Source: Deltaproteobacteria bacterium | GTDB taxonomy: Bacteria; UBA10199; JACPAL01; JACOUP01 | Direction: 5' to 3' | Length of the DNA: 64,000 bases | Assembly (NCBI GenBank): GCA_016177765.1 | Contig: JACOUP010000001.1 | Coordinates: forward strand, 1-64,000 | Part shown: piece by piece, positions 1 through 8,052 of the stretch | Numbering within the stretch: position 1 is the stretch's first letter | Layout: each line of letters starts with the position of its first letter | Translations under genes and position numbers: made by a program | Notes under the pieces: model-generated | Told to the model about the DNA's origin: nothing | Database searches by the model: none | The model's input: only the letters and a program-made list of their open reading frames with translations

Positions 1-1
1 A

Positions 2-1477
2 GGTGGAGAGGGCAAGAATCAGGTACCCTCTCCCTTGACGGGAGAGGGCGAGGGTGAGGGTGCCAAAACAAGCACCTCCGGTTTCTCCAAAACAATCTCT
101 TACACCCTCTCTTCAGGGGATGGTTTAAAAACAGTCTATCTGCATCTCAAAGACTCTGACGGGAGGAGGAGTAGTTCCAGTTCTACAATTACCCTGGACA
201 TGACCCCTCCCCAAGGGACTCTGTTGATTGACAACGGCAACAAGCTCACACTGGAGTCGGATGCGGATGTCTCAGAGTCGGTCACCACGACAGACAACAG
301 TGGGATTATCGCCTATCTCTTCTCCACAGACTCCACCCCTCCTACTGTTTCTTCCAGCTCCTGGGTGGCGGTCAGTTCCACCAGTTCACTCACCCAAAGC
401 CAGAACACCACACTTGCTTCACCGATGAGGGGCAAAAAGACCCTTTACGTCCATCTCAAAGACAAGGCAAACAACATCCGGACACTCTCGGATGAGATTG
501 AGGTGTTGAGGATTTTGACAACTGGCAACGAAACCGGTTTTGGGCAGTATACCTCTATTGCTGTTGACTCATCGGGAAACCCCTCCATCTCCCTTTACAG
601 GGGTTTAACTAGTGATCTGGGACTGAATTCTAATCCAAACTTTAGTCAAAACGGAAATAACGCCGCTTTTAGCTACACCGGTATTGATGGCATTGGGGAT
701 GTCGGTGCCGGGACCTCGATTGCGGTGGATTCCAACAACAAGCTCCATATCGCCTACAGGGATACGACCAATAGTACTCTCAAGTATGCCACCAACAAGA
801 GCGGCTCCTGGGCGACTGAAACCATCGAGGCGGGGGGGGTCTCTCCCTCCATTGCGGTCGATTCCAACGGCACGGTGCATATCTCTCATCAGGCTTCTAG
901 CAAGGTACGGTATGTCACAGGAACAGCGGGGAGTTGGAGTAGTCAGCAGGTTATATCCAATGGTGTCTTTAACCTAACCTCTTCTCTAGCTTTGGATTCC
1001 AACAATAAAGTGTATATTACTGCCACTTCGTTTAACACTCCCTTTCAACTTCAATACGCGACAAATAAAACTGGTTCATGGAATGAGGAAACAATTGTCA
1101 CTGGAGATGCAGTAGGCCCTTCAATTTTGATAGGTCATGATGGAGTTGTTTATGTTCCTTATACTACTCCATCGATGAAATTGGCAAAAAACAGTGGTTC
1201 TGGTTGGACGACTTCCACAATTGATACAGTAGCCAGTGGCTTAACCGGCATTGCTATTGATTCCAAAGGATTCCTCCACATCTGTTACTACGACTCCACC
1301 AACAAAGACCTCAAATACGCGACCAACCTTACCGGTAGCTGGGTCACGATGACCTTAGATTCAACCGGGGATGTGGGAAATTACTGTGACATCGCGATTG
1401 ATTCGAATGATAGGTTGCATATCTCTTACTACGATGCGACGAATGGTCGGGCAAAATATGCGACGACGGGGGATTGA
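2..1477 (+). CDS. Partial surface protein with Ig-like region and seven propeller-type repeats
   Basis: The frame is open to the window edge, so the true start lies upstream; a TTG at 35 is only an internal start and sits in an interspersed repeat. The first ~150 residues hold two Ser/Thr-rich Ig-like stretches containing the word FSTDSTPPT, common in bacterial extracellular Ig-like domains. From about residue 175 to the end I count seven repeats of ~40 residues of the form SIAVDSNNKLHIAYxD...LKYATNxxGSW, the spacing expected for a seven-bladed beta-propeller (BNR/Asp-box style). No catalytic motif is evident. Role is probably extracellular binding or adhesion; this is inference. It converges on the LamG lipoprotein operon. 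Confidence 0.75.
   Translation, partial: GGEGKNQVPSPLTGEGEGEGAKTSTSGFSKTISYTLSSGDGLKTVYLHLKDSDGRRSSSSSTITLDMTPPQGTLLIDNGNKLTLESDADVSESVTTTDNSGIIAYLFSTDSTPPTVSSSSWVAVSSTSSLTQSQNTTLASPMRGKKTLYVHLKDKANNIRTLSDEIEVLRILTTGNETGFGQYTSIAVDSSGNPSISLYRGLTSDLGLNSNPNFSQNGNNAAFSYTGIDGIGDVGAGTSIAVDSNNKLHIAYRDTTNSTLKYATNKSGSWATETIEAGGVSPSIAVDSNGTVHISHQASSKVRYVTGTAGSWSSQQVISNGVFNLTSSLALDSNNKVYITATSFNTPFQLQYATNKTGSWNEETIVTGDAVGPSILIGHDGVVYVPYTTPSMKLAKNSGSGWTTSTIDTVASGLTGIAIDSKGFLHICYYDSTNKDLKYATNLTGSWVTMTLDSTGDVGNYCDIAIDSNDRLHISYYDATNGRAKYATTGD
24..62. repeat. CCCTCTCCC-type interspersed repeat inside CDS
   Basis: A CCCTCTCCC...GGGAGAGGG inverted arm pair followed by GGGTGAGGG. It is read in frame by the surface protein (TGEGEGEGA), one of eleven copies in the window. 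Confidence 0.7.
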
Positions 1478-1486
1478 TGGTTCGTA

Positions 1487-1563
1487 TCCCCTCCCAACCT
1501 CCCCTTACTCTAAGGGGAGGGGTTCCAATCCCCCCTCTTAGGGTAAGAGGGGGTGAGGGGGAG
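1487..1563. repeat. CCCCTCCCAACC-type repeat pair in convergent gap
   Basis: Fills the gap between two convergent genes. Two inverted modules (CTCCCCTTA/TAAGGGGAG and CCCCCTCTTA/TAAGAGGGGG) can form two hairpins. A closely similar pair sits at 38002-38071. It may double as a bidirectional terminator, but there is no T run. Confidence 0.7.
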
Positions 1564-1569
1564 ATACCG

Positions 1570-3624
1570 TTACTGAGGGACACAGGAAAAATCACAGGAA
1601 AGACCGGCTGAAAAACAGGTGGTCAGGTAACTATTACAAATGACCGCCGGACTGAGATTGCTGGGATTGGCATCATCCTGATACACCATCACCTCATCCA
1701 TGAGTCCGTTAAAGACATTATCCACTGAACCACCGTCGCCGCCCCATGAACGAGAGGCCCCGATACGGGCCTCAGCAGGGGTGTCCGCACTTTCCGTCAG
1801 GGAGAGGGCATTCACCACAGGAATCACCTTCTGCGATTGCCCGTCAATATAAAGCCTGATACTGGAGACATCCACCAAGCGTGAACCGGCATAACTCATC
1901 GCAACATGGTGCCAGTTGGTGTCTGTTATCGTCGTCTCCGTCCTGCCCTCAATGTAACGGTTTGCGTTATTCTGGCTCCTTATCATAAAGTCTACCGTGT
2001 TGGCAGACCCATTGAGAACACTTTGACCCCCTGAAAGAATGGCAAAATTGTAACCCCGACCTGTCGGGTCTGTCATATCCATCTTGGAGAAAATAGTGTC
2101 GTCGTTGGGTGAATCGGCAGAATTACGCCTGACCCAGGACTCAATCATAAAAGAAGAACCAGTATCAAATTTTAGACGAGCCGCATTGCCAAGGTTAATA
2201 TAGTTACTCCGATCATCAAACGAAAGGGCCGATCCGCTGATACCGGGTGTCCGCAACAGCCCACTGATCAACTGACCATTAATCCCCCTGATCGAATCAA
2301 TAGCATCCCCAGACCCCTCATTAAAAGACCACCAGCTCACCACAGGCGCCGTCGTCGAAAAAGTGCGGGTGGAGGTGGCGTTGGAATTATCATTTGGAGT
2401 GACATTCAAACGAAATTTCTTGTTAACAGAACTAGCTCCAAGTTCATTCACATAATAACCTGTGGTAATTGATCCTAGTTGAGTAGCCTCTGTCCACATT
2501 CCAAGACCATCAGCAAAAATCTGATAACTCACTTGATAGGTTGAATCCGGATAGATCATCCTCCCCGCCGGGTCTTTCTCACCCCTCCATGCAAACAGGG
2601 CCTTGGTCGGGGGGAGTTTCATCCCCGGGGTGGGGAGGAGGATGATCGGGGAGCGAGGGTCGGGGCATGGTTCGACAAGCTCACCATGTCCGAAAAAGGT
2701 TCGACGACAATCCCGGCGAATCTCATCGACGGAGAGGGCGCGGTTGTAGATCGATACTTCATCCAACGCCCCCTTGAAAGAATTGGCCCCAACCCTCCGA
2801 CCGATCTCCGCCATCCCTGGAACGGTATTCCAACCCTTCTCCTCCTCAGAAATCAGCACCCCGTTCCAATAAATCCTGACCATCTTCCCATCGTAGGTGT
2901 AACCCAAAACACCTTGTGTCATTCCGGTCGTCACAGGGGTTGTATCGTTGTTGATACCAACCAAACGCACCGTCGGTGTCGAACAACCGCTCAGGTCAAT
3001 CCTGTTCATCCCATCATTCACCTCGGAACCGTACCAAAAGGGATTCCGATAGGCTTGGCAATCCCCACCGGCAATAGCCTCATCCCACCGGAACCACAAG
3101 AATACCGACCGTGACGAAGCACCGGTCGGAAAACCGTTGCTCGATAACGCCACATAATCACTCGTACCGTTAAACAAGAGCCCTTTGCCGGAAACCCCGC
3201 TGACCCATTGCGGCCCGGACAACAACCCGGTGTTCAAACCGGTGCTGTCCCTTGCCCCGGAACCGGAACCTTCCTCAAACCGCCACCAGCTCACAAGATT
3301 GTTATCCAAAATAGTCCCAATCCCCACCACCGGAGAAGAGGACAACCCCTGGTAATCAACCGCCTTGACCTCCATCCGGTAATCAGACTTGGCCCCCAAG
3401 GTGAGTGGAGTTACCATCTCCCCATAACCGGTCCGCTTGAGTTGACAAACGGAACGGTAATCCCCACCCCCCACCAAACGGTTTTCCGTCAGGTTCGAAC
3501 AGGTGATCACCTCACCCCCGTTCGACGTCACCGTCACTGTGTAACTCGCAAGGTCTTCATTGCCGTCCGGATCCGATCCGTCCCAGGCGATCGTAAAGTC
3601 ACCAGGCAAACGATTCCCCTCCAA
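1570..3624 (-). CDS. LamG-type surface protein, distal part of a frameshifted lipoprotein
   Basis: Contains an FN3-like segment (IAWDGSDPDGNEDL), a concanavalin/LamG domain starting LVSWWRFEEGSGSGARDSTG, a second FN3-like linker and a second LamG domain (VVSWWSFNEGSGDAIDS...). The order matches the distal halves of the four LamG lipoproteins at 30817-40401. The nominal TTG start is poor, and the frame stays open and protein-like upstream of it (TSSQVPVISNVRLEG). It is therefore best read as the continuation, in the -1 frame, of the lipoprotein ending at 3672. One copy of the GGTTCGACAAGC repeat is translated here as FGHGELVEP. Likely cell-surface carbohydrate or protein binding. Confidence 0.7.
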   Translation of the reverse strand: MEGNRLPGDFTIAWDGSDPDGNEDLASYTVTVTSNGGEVITCSNLTENRLVGGGDYRSVCQLKRTGYGEMVTPLTLGAKSDYRMEVKAVDYQGLSSSPVVGIGTILDNNLVSWWRFEEGSGSGARDSTGLNTGLLSGPQWVSGVSGKGLLFNGTSDYVALSSNGFPTGASSRSVFLWFRWDEAIAGGDCQAYRNPFWYGSEVNDGMNRIDLSGCSTPTVRLVGINNDTTPVTTGMTQGVLGYTYDGKMVRIYWNGVLISEEEKGWNTVPGMAEIGRRVGANSFKGALDEVSIYNRALSVDEIRRDCRRTFFGHGELVEPCPDPRSPIILLPTPGMKLPPTKALFAWRGEKDPAGRMIYPDSTYQVSYQIFADGLGMWTEATQLGSITTGYYVNELGASSVNKKFRLNVTPNDNSNATSTRTFSTTAPVVSWWSFNEGSGDAIDSIRGINGQLISGLLRTPGISGSALSFDDRSNYINLGNAARLKFDTGSSFMIESWVRRNSADSPNDDTIFSKMDMTDPTGRGYNFAILSGGQSVLNGSANTVDFMIRSQNNANRYIEGRTETTITDTNWHHVAMSYAGSRLVDVSSIRLYIDGQSQKVIPVVNALSLTESADTPAEARIGASRSWGGDGGSVDNVFNGLMDEVMVYQDDANPSNLSPAVICNSYLTTCFSAGLSCDFSCVPQ
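2669..2691. repeat. GGTTCGACAAGCTCACCATG repeat end
   Basis: Same 23-bp sequence as the left end of the hairpin element at 47067 and the copy at 12188. Translated on the minus strand as GHGELVE inside the LamG protein. Confidence 0.8.
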
Positions 3625-3671
3625 ACGAACATTGGAGATAACAGGAACCTGCGAACTGGTTCTCCTGAATT

Positions 3672-4763
3672 TTATCGGAACTCTCTCCTCATAAGCATTA
3701 TGTTTGAGTGAAGAAGATTGGCCAAAAGACGGGTCACCGAAGAATCCTGATCGGCTATCCCCAGCAAACGCTCCACCCCATTACCGATAAGTTTGACCGA
3801 AACCGCTTCCAGACCGGAAGGGTCATCCAGTTCCCAAATAAAGGAGGCAGGGCCGTTGATCTCCTGATCTTTCTGCAAATCCAACCGGACACGACTGGGC
3901 CCTTTGGTATCTTCGTTATTAAAGGCAGAAAAGGTGAAGGTGGTTTCCCCCACAAGACCGTACTTGTCTTTGACACGAACCTTAAAGGCCATCGTCCCGA
4001 CCAAATCCCCCACCACAAACCGGTCCGTCTCAATCAACAAAATCATCTGTTTCTTCTTCAAAATCTCGTCTGTTGGTGTCAAAACATGAATTCCATAGCT
4101 CGGGGAGACAACCAACATCTCTTTAATATCGAAAGGGAACGGCTTGTCCCCATCGATAACAGCCCTTATCAAAACTTCCGCATCCCCGGTCAAAGAATCA
4201 AAAAAGGTGGAACCGGGCTTGGGCAGGGAAACAGAGTTGTTTGTCAGAATATCCCCGCGCGTGGCGGAAAGAGAGGGACCCCCCTGGGGGATTGAATTCT
4301 TGGAATAAAGGTCACTCTTGTAAACATACTCCGCCAAATTCCCAAAACCATCCCCATCCAGGTCCAAACCGGGGGTCCCCTCGTAAACCGCCTCCCAGTT
4401 GGCCTCATCTCCCAAATAAGAAACATTCATCTCCTCCCCAACCGCCGTGAGATTCCTTCGCACCAAATGCTCCAGTTCTACCGTTTCCTTTGGTGAAATA
4501 TCCCCCTCATAAATCACCGTGACATCAAAGGTGGATCCGGTCGGAACCGTCACCGTCCCCCGAAAACTGTTCGTCTCCGGATCCAGCTCCATCTCGTGCC
4601 GCTCCTCCGGATCGGTAGAAACAACCGCATAAGCCTTTAACGGAATCCCCAAATCCAACAACGCCTGCGGAATGGCCGACTCAAACCCGGAATCACCGGA
4701 AGAACAGCTGATGAGGGAGAGGAAGAGGAAAAGGGGTATTAAGGAATAGAGGGTCTTTTTCAT
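3672..4763 (-). CDS. Lipoprotein, N-terminal half of frameshifted LamG surface protein
   Basis: Signal peptide MKKTLYSLIPLFLFLSLISC ends in a lipobox (LISC), so the protein is predicted lipid-anchored. The N-terminal ~120 residues have the same layout as the LamG lipoproteins at 30817-40401, although diverged. A calcium-type DLDGDGFGNLAEY motif (thrombospondin type 3 style) follows, then Ig-like strands. The ATG overlaps the upstream gene stop as ATGA, implying translational coupling. The frame ends in an unlikely tail (LHSNIMLMRREFR) just where the -1 frame becomes protein-like, so the gene is probably one ~1,040-residue lipoprotein interrupted between about 3672 and 3710. Confidence 0.75.
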   Translation of the reverse strand: MKKTLYSLIPLFLFLSLISCSSGDSGFESAIPQALLDLGIPLKAYAVVSTDPEERHEMELDPETNSFRGTVTVPTGSTFDVTVIYEGDISPKETVELEHLVRRNLTAVGEEMNVSYLGDEANWEAVYEGTPGLDLDGDGFGNLAEYVYKSDLYSKNSIPQGGPSLSATRGDILTNNSVSLPKPGSTFFDSLTGDAEVLIRAVIDGDKPFPFDIKEMLVVSPSYGIHVLTPTDEILKKKQMILLIETDRFVVGDLVGTMAFKVRVKDKYGLVGETTFTFSAFNNEDTKGPSRVRLDLQKDQEINGPASFIWELDDPSGLEAVSVKLIGNGVERLLGIADQDSSVTRLLANLLHSNIMLMRREFR

Positions 4764-5422
4764 CGTGAATTCCCAAAAACCGGTGAATCAATAGTGATAT
4801 CGGTGCCATCCCCGCCACCCCCACTCCCCGCCACCGCAAAACCGATCCCCATCCCAAGACCAGCCATCAAAACACCGCTCGCAATCCAGAAGATCGGCTT
4901 CTTGTAAAATGGTTTCCTTTCAGTGGTTCTTAACGCCAAAGGAGCTGGTATCGGCTCGGAGCGTTGTGGCCTCGCCGACGAGTCAAGGCGAGCCTGATCG
5001 ATCATGGTATTGGTGCGAGCCTCTTCGTAGGTCTTGATCATCCGGGGAGGGTAGAGCTTCGGGTCCGGACGGTAGCTCGGGTCCAACTGGACCACCTTCT
5101 CCAACCCCGTCACGGCAGACCTCCTGCGACCATCCGCCAGGTCAATCATCGCCATGAGAAGGGAGGCCTCAATAAATTGATCTCTGACCACTCCTTCCAG
5201 TTTCATGGAGGAAACAAGGGCCATCGCCTTCTCCGACTTCACCCGCGCCTTGGTCCATTCCATCTGGTAATAATGGTTCCGGGCCTCATGAATAAGCGTC
5301 GCTAAATCGCCGGATTCTGTGGGGATTGCAGGCCCAGCAAAAAGGGTAGGGGGGAAGAGGAGGGTCAGGACAAGCGGAATCAGGAGAAATCTGGAGAAAA
5401 AACCAAACCTTTTGCCGTCCAT
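4760..5422 (-). CDS. TPR-like envelope protein with C-terminal membrane anchor
   Basis: Signal segment (FFSRFLLIPLVLTLLFPPTLFAG), an alpha-helical TPR-like region with LEKVVQLDPSYRPDPKLYPPRM, then a C-terminal anchor KKPIFWIASGVLMAGLGMG followed by a Gly-rich end. The same anchor ends the PEGA protein at 29436-30806, so the two are paralogues, each just upstream of a LamG lipoprotein. I chose ATG 5422; the GTG at 5434 comes from an interspersed repeat. Likely works with the lipoprotein made by the overlapping gene. No enzymatic motif seen. Confidence 0.7.
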   Translation of the reverse strand: MDGKRFGFFSRFLLIPLVLTLLFPPTLFAGPAIPTESGDLATLIHEARNHYYQMEWTKARVKSEKAMALVSSMKLEGVVRDQFIEASLLMAMIDLADGRRRSAVTGLEKVVQLDPSYRPDPKLYPPRMIKTYEEARTNTMIDQARLDSSARPQRSEPIPAPLALRTTERKPFYKKPIFWIASGVLMAGLGMGIGFAVAGSGGGGDGTDITIDSPVFGNSR

Positions 5423-5426
5423 GGTC

Positions 5427-5464
5427 ACCCTCACCCCGACCCTCTCCCATCCAGGGAGAGGGGG
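5427..5464. repeat. CCCTCACCC-type repeat at gene start
   Basis: Covers the 5' edge of the TPR-like gene and provides the alternative GTG start at 5434. Confidence 0.65.
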
Positions 5465-5597
5465 GTTTTTCTGAGGCTCCCCCGCGCCAAACTGGTTAGT
5501 TTATCGGTCACCATTTGTCAATGTTGCTATAATTATCGGCCTCCCCCTCACCCTGACCCTCTCCCCAAGAGGGAGAGGGAGGGATGACGGGAACCGT
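5465..5597. other. Intergenic stretch, possible weak promoter
   Basis: On the minus strand a TTGACA lies at 5521-5516, with only a poor -10 (TAACCA) 17 bp downstream. The rest is AT-rich spacer between two interspersed repeats. The downstream genes could equally be read through from the sigma-54 promoter at 7993. Confidence 0.3.
5545..5582. repeat. CCCTCACCC-type interspersed repeat
   Basis: CCCTCACCCTGACCCTCTCC followed by the inverted arm GAGGGAGAGGGA. Lies just past the stop of the BamE-like lipoprotein gene on the minus strand. Confidence 0.7.
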
Positions 5598-6002
5598 TTA
5601 ATGCTTTAATCCTCCCCACGGTGTGTCAACGGATCGTTCCACTTTTCCCGTAGCAACTTTGCCCGGGGGGAGACATTCCGCCGTCTTCTTTTCTGACAGC
5701 CCGCCCAAACCCGGAATGGAAAGGGCTGTCTTCTCTTCCGTCTGGCTCTTGGTGGAGACCTTGTCATCCTTCAAAAGAAGGCACTGGTCCTTGCCGTAGT
5801 ACCAGGTGGCGTAGTTCCCCTCGTGCTGTTCTACCTTGCTGGGGCCGGATTCCATTGCCTTGACCACTTCCTGCGAGGTCATGCCGGGATAGACCAGGGC
5901 AAATTTTGAACCGGCACAGGCTCCGAGGCTCGCCGCCGTCAGCAGGACCGTCAGGATCTTCTTGATTCTTTCTTTTTCCTTCTTGTTGACCGGCTTATTC
6001 AT
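5598..6002 (-). CDS. BamE/SmpA-OmlA-like small lipoprotein
   Basis: The 134-residue product begins MNKPVNKKEKERIKKILTVLL and has a lipobox (SLGAC), so it is a predicted lipoprotein. The core YPGMTSQEVVKAMESGPSKV followed by ATWYYGKDQCLLLKDDKV matches the SmpA/OmlA fold signature (GMT-x-xEV-x8-GxP, then an aromatic strand and a V-strand). BamE helps assemble outer-membrane beta-barrels, but this fold occurs in many small lipoproteins, so that role is not proven. Start chosen at ATG 6002 because AAGGAG lies 7 nt upstream; an upstream GTG is part of a repeat. Third of three lipoproteins sharing one signal peptide. Confidence 0.65.
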   Translation of the reverse strand: MNKPVNKKEKERIKKILTVLLTAASLGACAGSKFALVYPGMTSQEVVKAMESGPSKVEQHEGNYATWYYGKDQCLLLKDDKVSTKSQTEEKTALSIPGLGGLSEKKTAECLPPGKVATGKVERSVDTPWGGLKH

Positions 6003-6015
6003 CGGATTCTCCTTT

Positions 6016-6062
6016 TTTCCCCTCACCCAACCCCCTCCCGAGATGGGAGAGGGAAGGGAGAG
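6016..6062. repeat. CCCTCACCC-type interspersed repeat
   Basis: CCCCTCACCCAACCCCCTCC with inverted arm GGGAGAGGGAAGGG, between two lipoprotein genes. The same repeat occupies the equivalent gap at 7035-7077. Confidence 0.7.
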
Positions 6063-6078
6063 CCAGGGAGTTCGTTTT

Positions 6079-7020
6079 TTACTTGGCTACGATGACATCA
6101 CCATTAATGACGGTATCACCGTTGTTGTTATTGCCATTGATGATTGTCACGCTGTTGTTATTGTTGCTGTTGGTCGTACTATTATCAATGACAGTGTTAT
6201 TAGAATTGATATTGGTATTATTATTGGAATTGATGGTGTTGTTGAAATTGCTGTTATTGTTTCCAGTATTGAACGTGATCTTGTCACGCCCCGCAGAACC
6301 GTCAGCATCAGATACAGAATTGGATTTCTCGCTATCGTCTTCTGATCCACAATTGCTCCCCTTCATGGAGAGATCGAAACAACTTCCGGATAGGGAACAA
6401 CTGACCTTTTCGCCACAGAGGGTGCCGTCGATATTGCCTTCGATTGAACAAGCGGTGGCAGAGGCATCAACCTTGAAATCATAGGTTAGCTCCCCTTCAC
6501 AGGTCCCGCTGATCTTGAGGGAGGCTGTCTCCGTAATGACAATCGCCACGTTATTGCTCGGCCCCTTGATCGTTCCCTGCTGGCCGACGGTTCCGGTCAG
6601 AAAGAACCCGGATTCGTCGACGTCGCTGGTGGACGCAGAATCGGCCATGGCACAACCGTCAAAGGTGATTGACTCATCCAGAGAAAGATCGACTGAATCT
6701 GCCCCCGCCTGCCCTTTGAGACTGCCGGTCGCCTTTGCCGATCCTTTCTGACAAGGAATGGTTTCGGAGGCGGTCTCATCGACCGTTGTCGTTGCCGTTT
6801 GAAGCGCCTGAAAGGCAGATGTGGATTGGCTTCCTTGAGAGGAGGTGGCACTAAAGAGTGCTGAAGTCACTCCCTTAACCGCCTTACCACTGACTGAACC
6901 GGATGATACCTGTTCGTTTTCCTCACCCCCACCACCGCAGGCGGCTAAACTCGACGCCGCTAGCAGGACCATCAGGATCTTTTTGATTCTTTCTTTTTCC
7001 TTCTTATTCATCTTCTTCAT
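6079..7020 (-). CDS. Lipoprotein with AGRDK motif and Asn-repeat tail
   Basis: Signal peptide MKKMNKKEKERIKKILMVLL with lipobox LAAC followed by a Gly run. Residues ~30-230 are a Cys-containing beta-rich domain shared with the next lipoprotein (shared words: DVDES, ACEG/TCEG, GTLCGE/GTICGE). At about residue 243 comes GSAGRDK, the motif found in the Asn-rich secreted proteins at 8230, 8988 and 26917. The last 66 residues carry about 27 Asn in NSNN-type repeats. It may be a membrane-anchored member, possibly a nucleator or cap, of the fibre system; this is inference. AAGGAG precedes ATG 7020. Confidence 0.75.
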   Translation of the reverse strand: MKKMNKKEKERIKKILMVLLAASSLAACGGGGEENEQVSSGSVSGKAVKGVTSALFSATSSQGSQSTSAFQALQTATTTVDETASETIPCQKGSAKATGSLKGQAGADSVDLSLDESITFDGCAMADSASTSDVDESGFFLTGTVGQQGTIKGPSNNVAIVITETASLKISGTCEGELTYDFKVDASATACSIEGNIDGTLCGEKVSCSLSGSCFDLSMKGSNCGSEDDSEKSNSVSDADGSAGRDKITFNTGNNNSNFNNTINSNNNTNINSNNTVIDNSTTNSNNNNSVTIINGNNNNGDTVINGDVIVAK

Positions 7021-7034
7021 TGGGTTCTCCTTTT

Positions 7035-7077
7035 TTCCCCTCACCCAACCCTCTCCCGAGATGGGAGAGGGAATGGG
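7035..7077. repeat. CCCTCACCC-type interspersed repeat
   Basis: CCCCTCACCCAACCCTCTCC with inverted arm GGGAGAGGGAATGGG in the gap between lipoprotein genes. Almost identical to 6016-6062, so the gap and signal-peptide region may have been copied together. Confidence 0.7.
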
Positions 7078-7089
7078 AGCAGGTAAAAA

Positions 7090-7821
7090 CTACTTTTTGC
7101 TATCGTCATCATCGTCGTCTTTTTTGTCTTTGGCTTTATCCTTGGCGTTCTCATCATCTTCCTCCCCAAACGTATCCTCAGAGAGGGATGGGTTGCCGCA
7201 GTTCCCGCTGACCTCAGAGTTAACCCTCTCCCCGCAGATGGTTCCCGAAACAGTGCCGGTACTGGTGCAAACTTTGTCCGAACCTTTTAAAGTCACCTCA
7301 AACTGCAAAGAGCCTTCACAGGCACCGCTGATCCTGATGTTACCGGTCTGGCTCACGCTAAAATAAGGATTTTCTTCCGAACCATTCACCTTAGCTTTTT
7401 CACCGATCGTGCCATCCAGGACAAATGTGGATTCGTCAACGTCCTTGGTAGAGGTCATGTTGGCCGGTGCACATTTGTTGAGAACAACATCACTCACGAC
7501 GTCCAGATTGACACTGGTGACCTCTTCCGATTGATCGTCCGTGGTGACCGAACCTTTCACGGACTGACTAACATCCGCAGATCCGGAGGAGCAGGGGAGG
7601 ACCACCTTCTCGCTCTGATCAAAGTTAGTCGTTAAGGCTTGCAGTTGAATATCCCCAGATGCCGAGTTCTGCATCACCACTGCCATAACCCCTTTGGCCG
7701 CCTTGACAGTCTCCTTGGAAGGACCATCACCTCCGCCGCAGGCGGCTAAACTTGATGCCGTCAGCAGGACCATCAGGATCTTTTTGATCTTTGTTTTTTC
7801 CTTCTTGTTCGTCTTCTTCAT
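7090..7821 (-). CDS. Lipoprotein, paralogue of the AGRDK lipoprotein, acidic/Lys tail
   Basis: Signal peptide MKKTNKKEKTKIKKILMVLL plus lipobox LAAC. The ~190-residue beta-rich Cys domain is paralogous to the one in the gene at 6079-7020 (shared TSTKDVDES/STSDVDES, GACEGSLQFEV/GTCEGELTYDF). In place of the Asn tail it ends in a charged Asp/Lys tract with six consecutive Asp. ATG 7821 follows AAGGAGAACCC. First gene of the minus-strand operon driven by the sigma-54 site at 7993-7977. Function unknown; predicted envelope lipoprotein. Confidence 0.7.
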   Translation of the reverse strand: MKKTNKKEKTKIKKILMVLLTASSLAACGGGDGPSKETVKAAKGVMAVVMQNSASGDIQLQALTTNFDQSEKVVLPCSSGSADVSQSVKGSVTTDDQSEEVTSVNLDVVSDVVLNKCAPANMTSTKDVDESTFVLDGTIGEKAKVNGSEENPYFSVSQTGNIRISGACEGSLQFEVTLKGSDKVCTSTGTVSGTICGERVNSEVSGNCGNPSLSEDTFGEEDDENAKDKAKDKKDDDDDDSKK

Positions 7822-7885
7822 TGGGTTCTCCTTTTTTCCTTCCAGCGATCGCTCCCCTCGTGCCGGTTGGTGGTTTTTAAATTTT

Positions 7886-7962
7886 GGCAGGTGTCTTTGT
7901 TCCCATCGCAAGGGGGAGCCCCGCTTTGGGAACTGACCGGATTTTGGTCAACGACACCTGCC
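7886..7962 (-). ncRNA. Candidate structured 5' UTR RNA, three-way junction
   Basis: Outer 10-bp helix GGCAGGTGTC (7886-7895) with GACACCTGCC (7953-7962). Inside lie a 7-bp helix GTTCCCA/TGGGAAC (7899-7905, 7927-7933) and, directly abutting, a 5-bp helix TGACC/GGTCA (7934-7938, 7946-7950). The predicted start of the minus-strand sigma-54 transcript is about 7966, so this would be the very 5' end of the lipoprotein mRNA. It matches no riboswitch core that I can recognise. Confidence 0.5.
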
Positions 7963-7976
7963 ATGGTATTCTCTAT

Positions 7977-7993
7977 AGCAACCGGCGTGCCAA
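7977..7993 (-). promoter_or_regulatory. Sigma-54 promoter for the lipoprotein operon
   Basis: Minus strand TTGGCACGCCGGTTGCT, a full match to the TGGCAC-N5-TTGC consensus with GG-N10-GC spacing. Transcription would start near 7966 and read the lipoprotein genes at 7821 to 5598, possibly on to 1570. Confidence 0.8.
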
Positions 7994-8052
7994 GTGCCGG
8001 GGAGCCATTAAATGCATCGTAGGGGCGTATGGCCGTGTGCCCCTACTTAAAA

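Noticed and set aside
3672-3700. Programmed -1 frameshift site
   Set aside because: No X-XXY-YYZ slippery heptamer with downstream stem is visible where the frames meet.
6083-6484. Leu/Val-rich 133-codon ORF opposite the Asn-repeat lipoprotein
   Set aside because: It is the antisense shadow of Asn (AAY) codon repeats, which give apparent Leu/Val/Ile runs; no start signals.
7886-7962. tRNA or integron attC site
   Set aside because: The 77-nt fold lacks tRNA arm lengths, T-loop and anticodon features, and there is no integrase or cassette array nearby.
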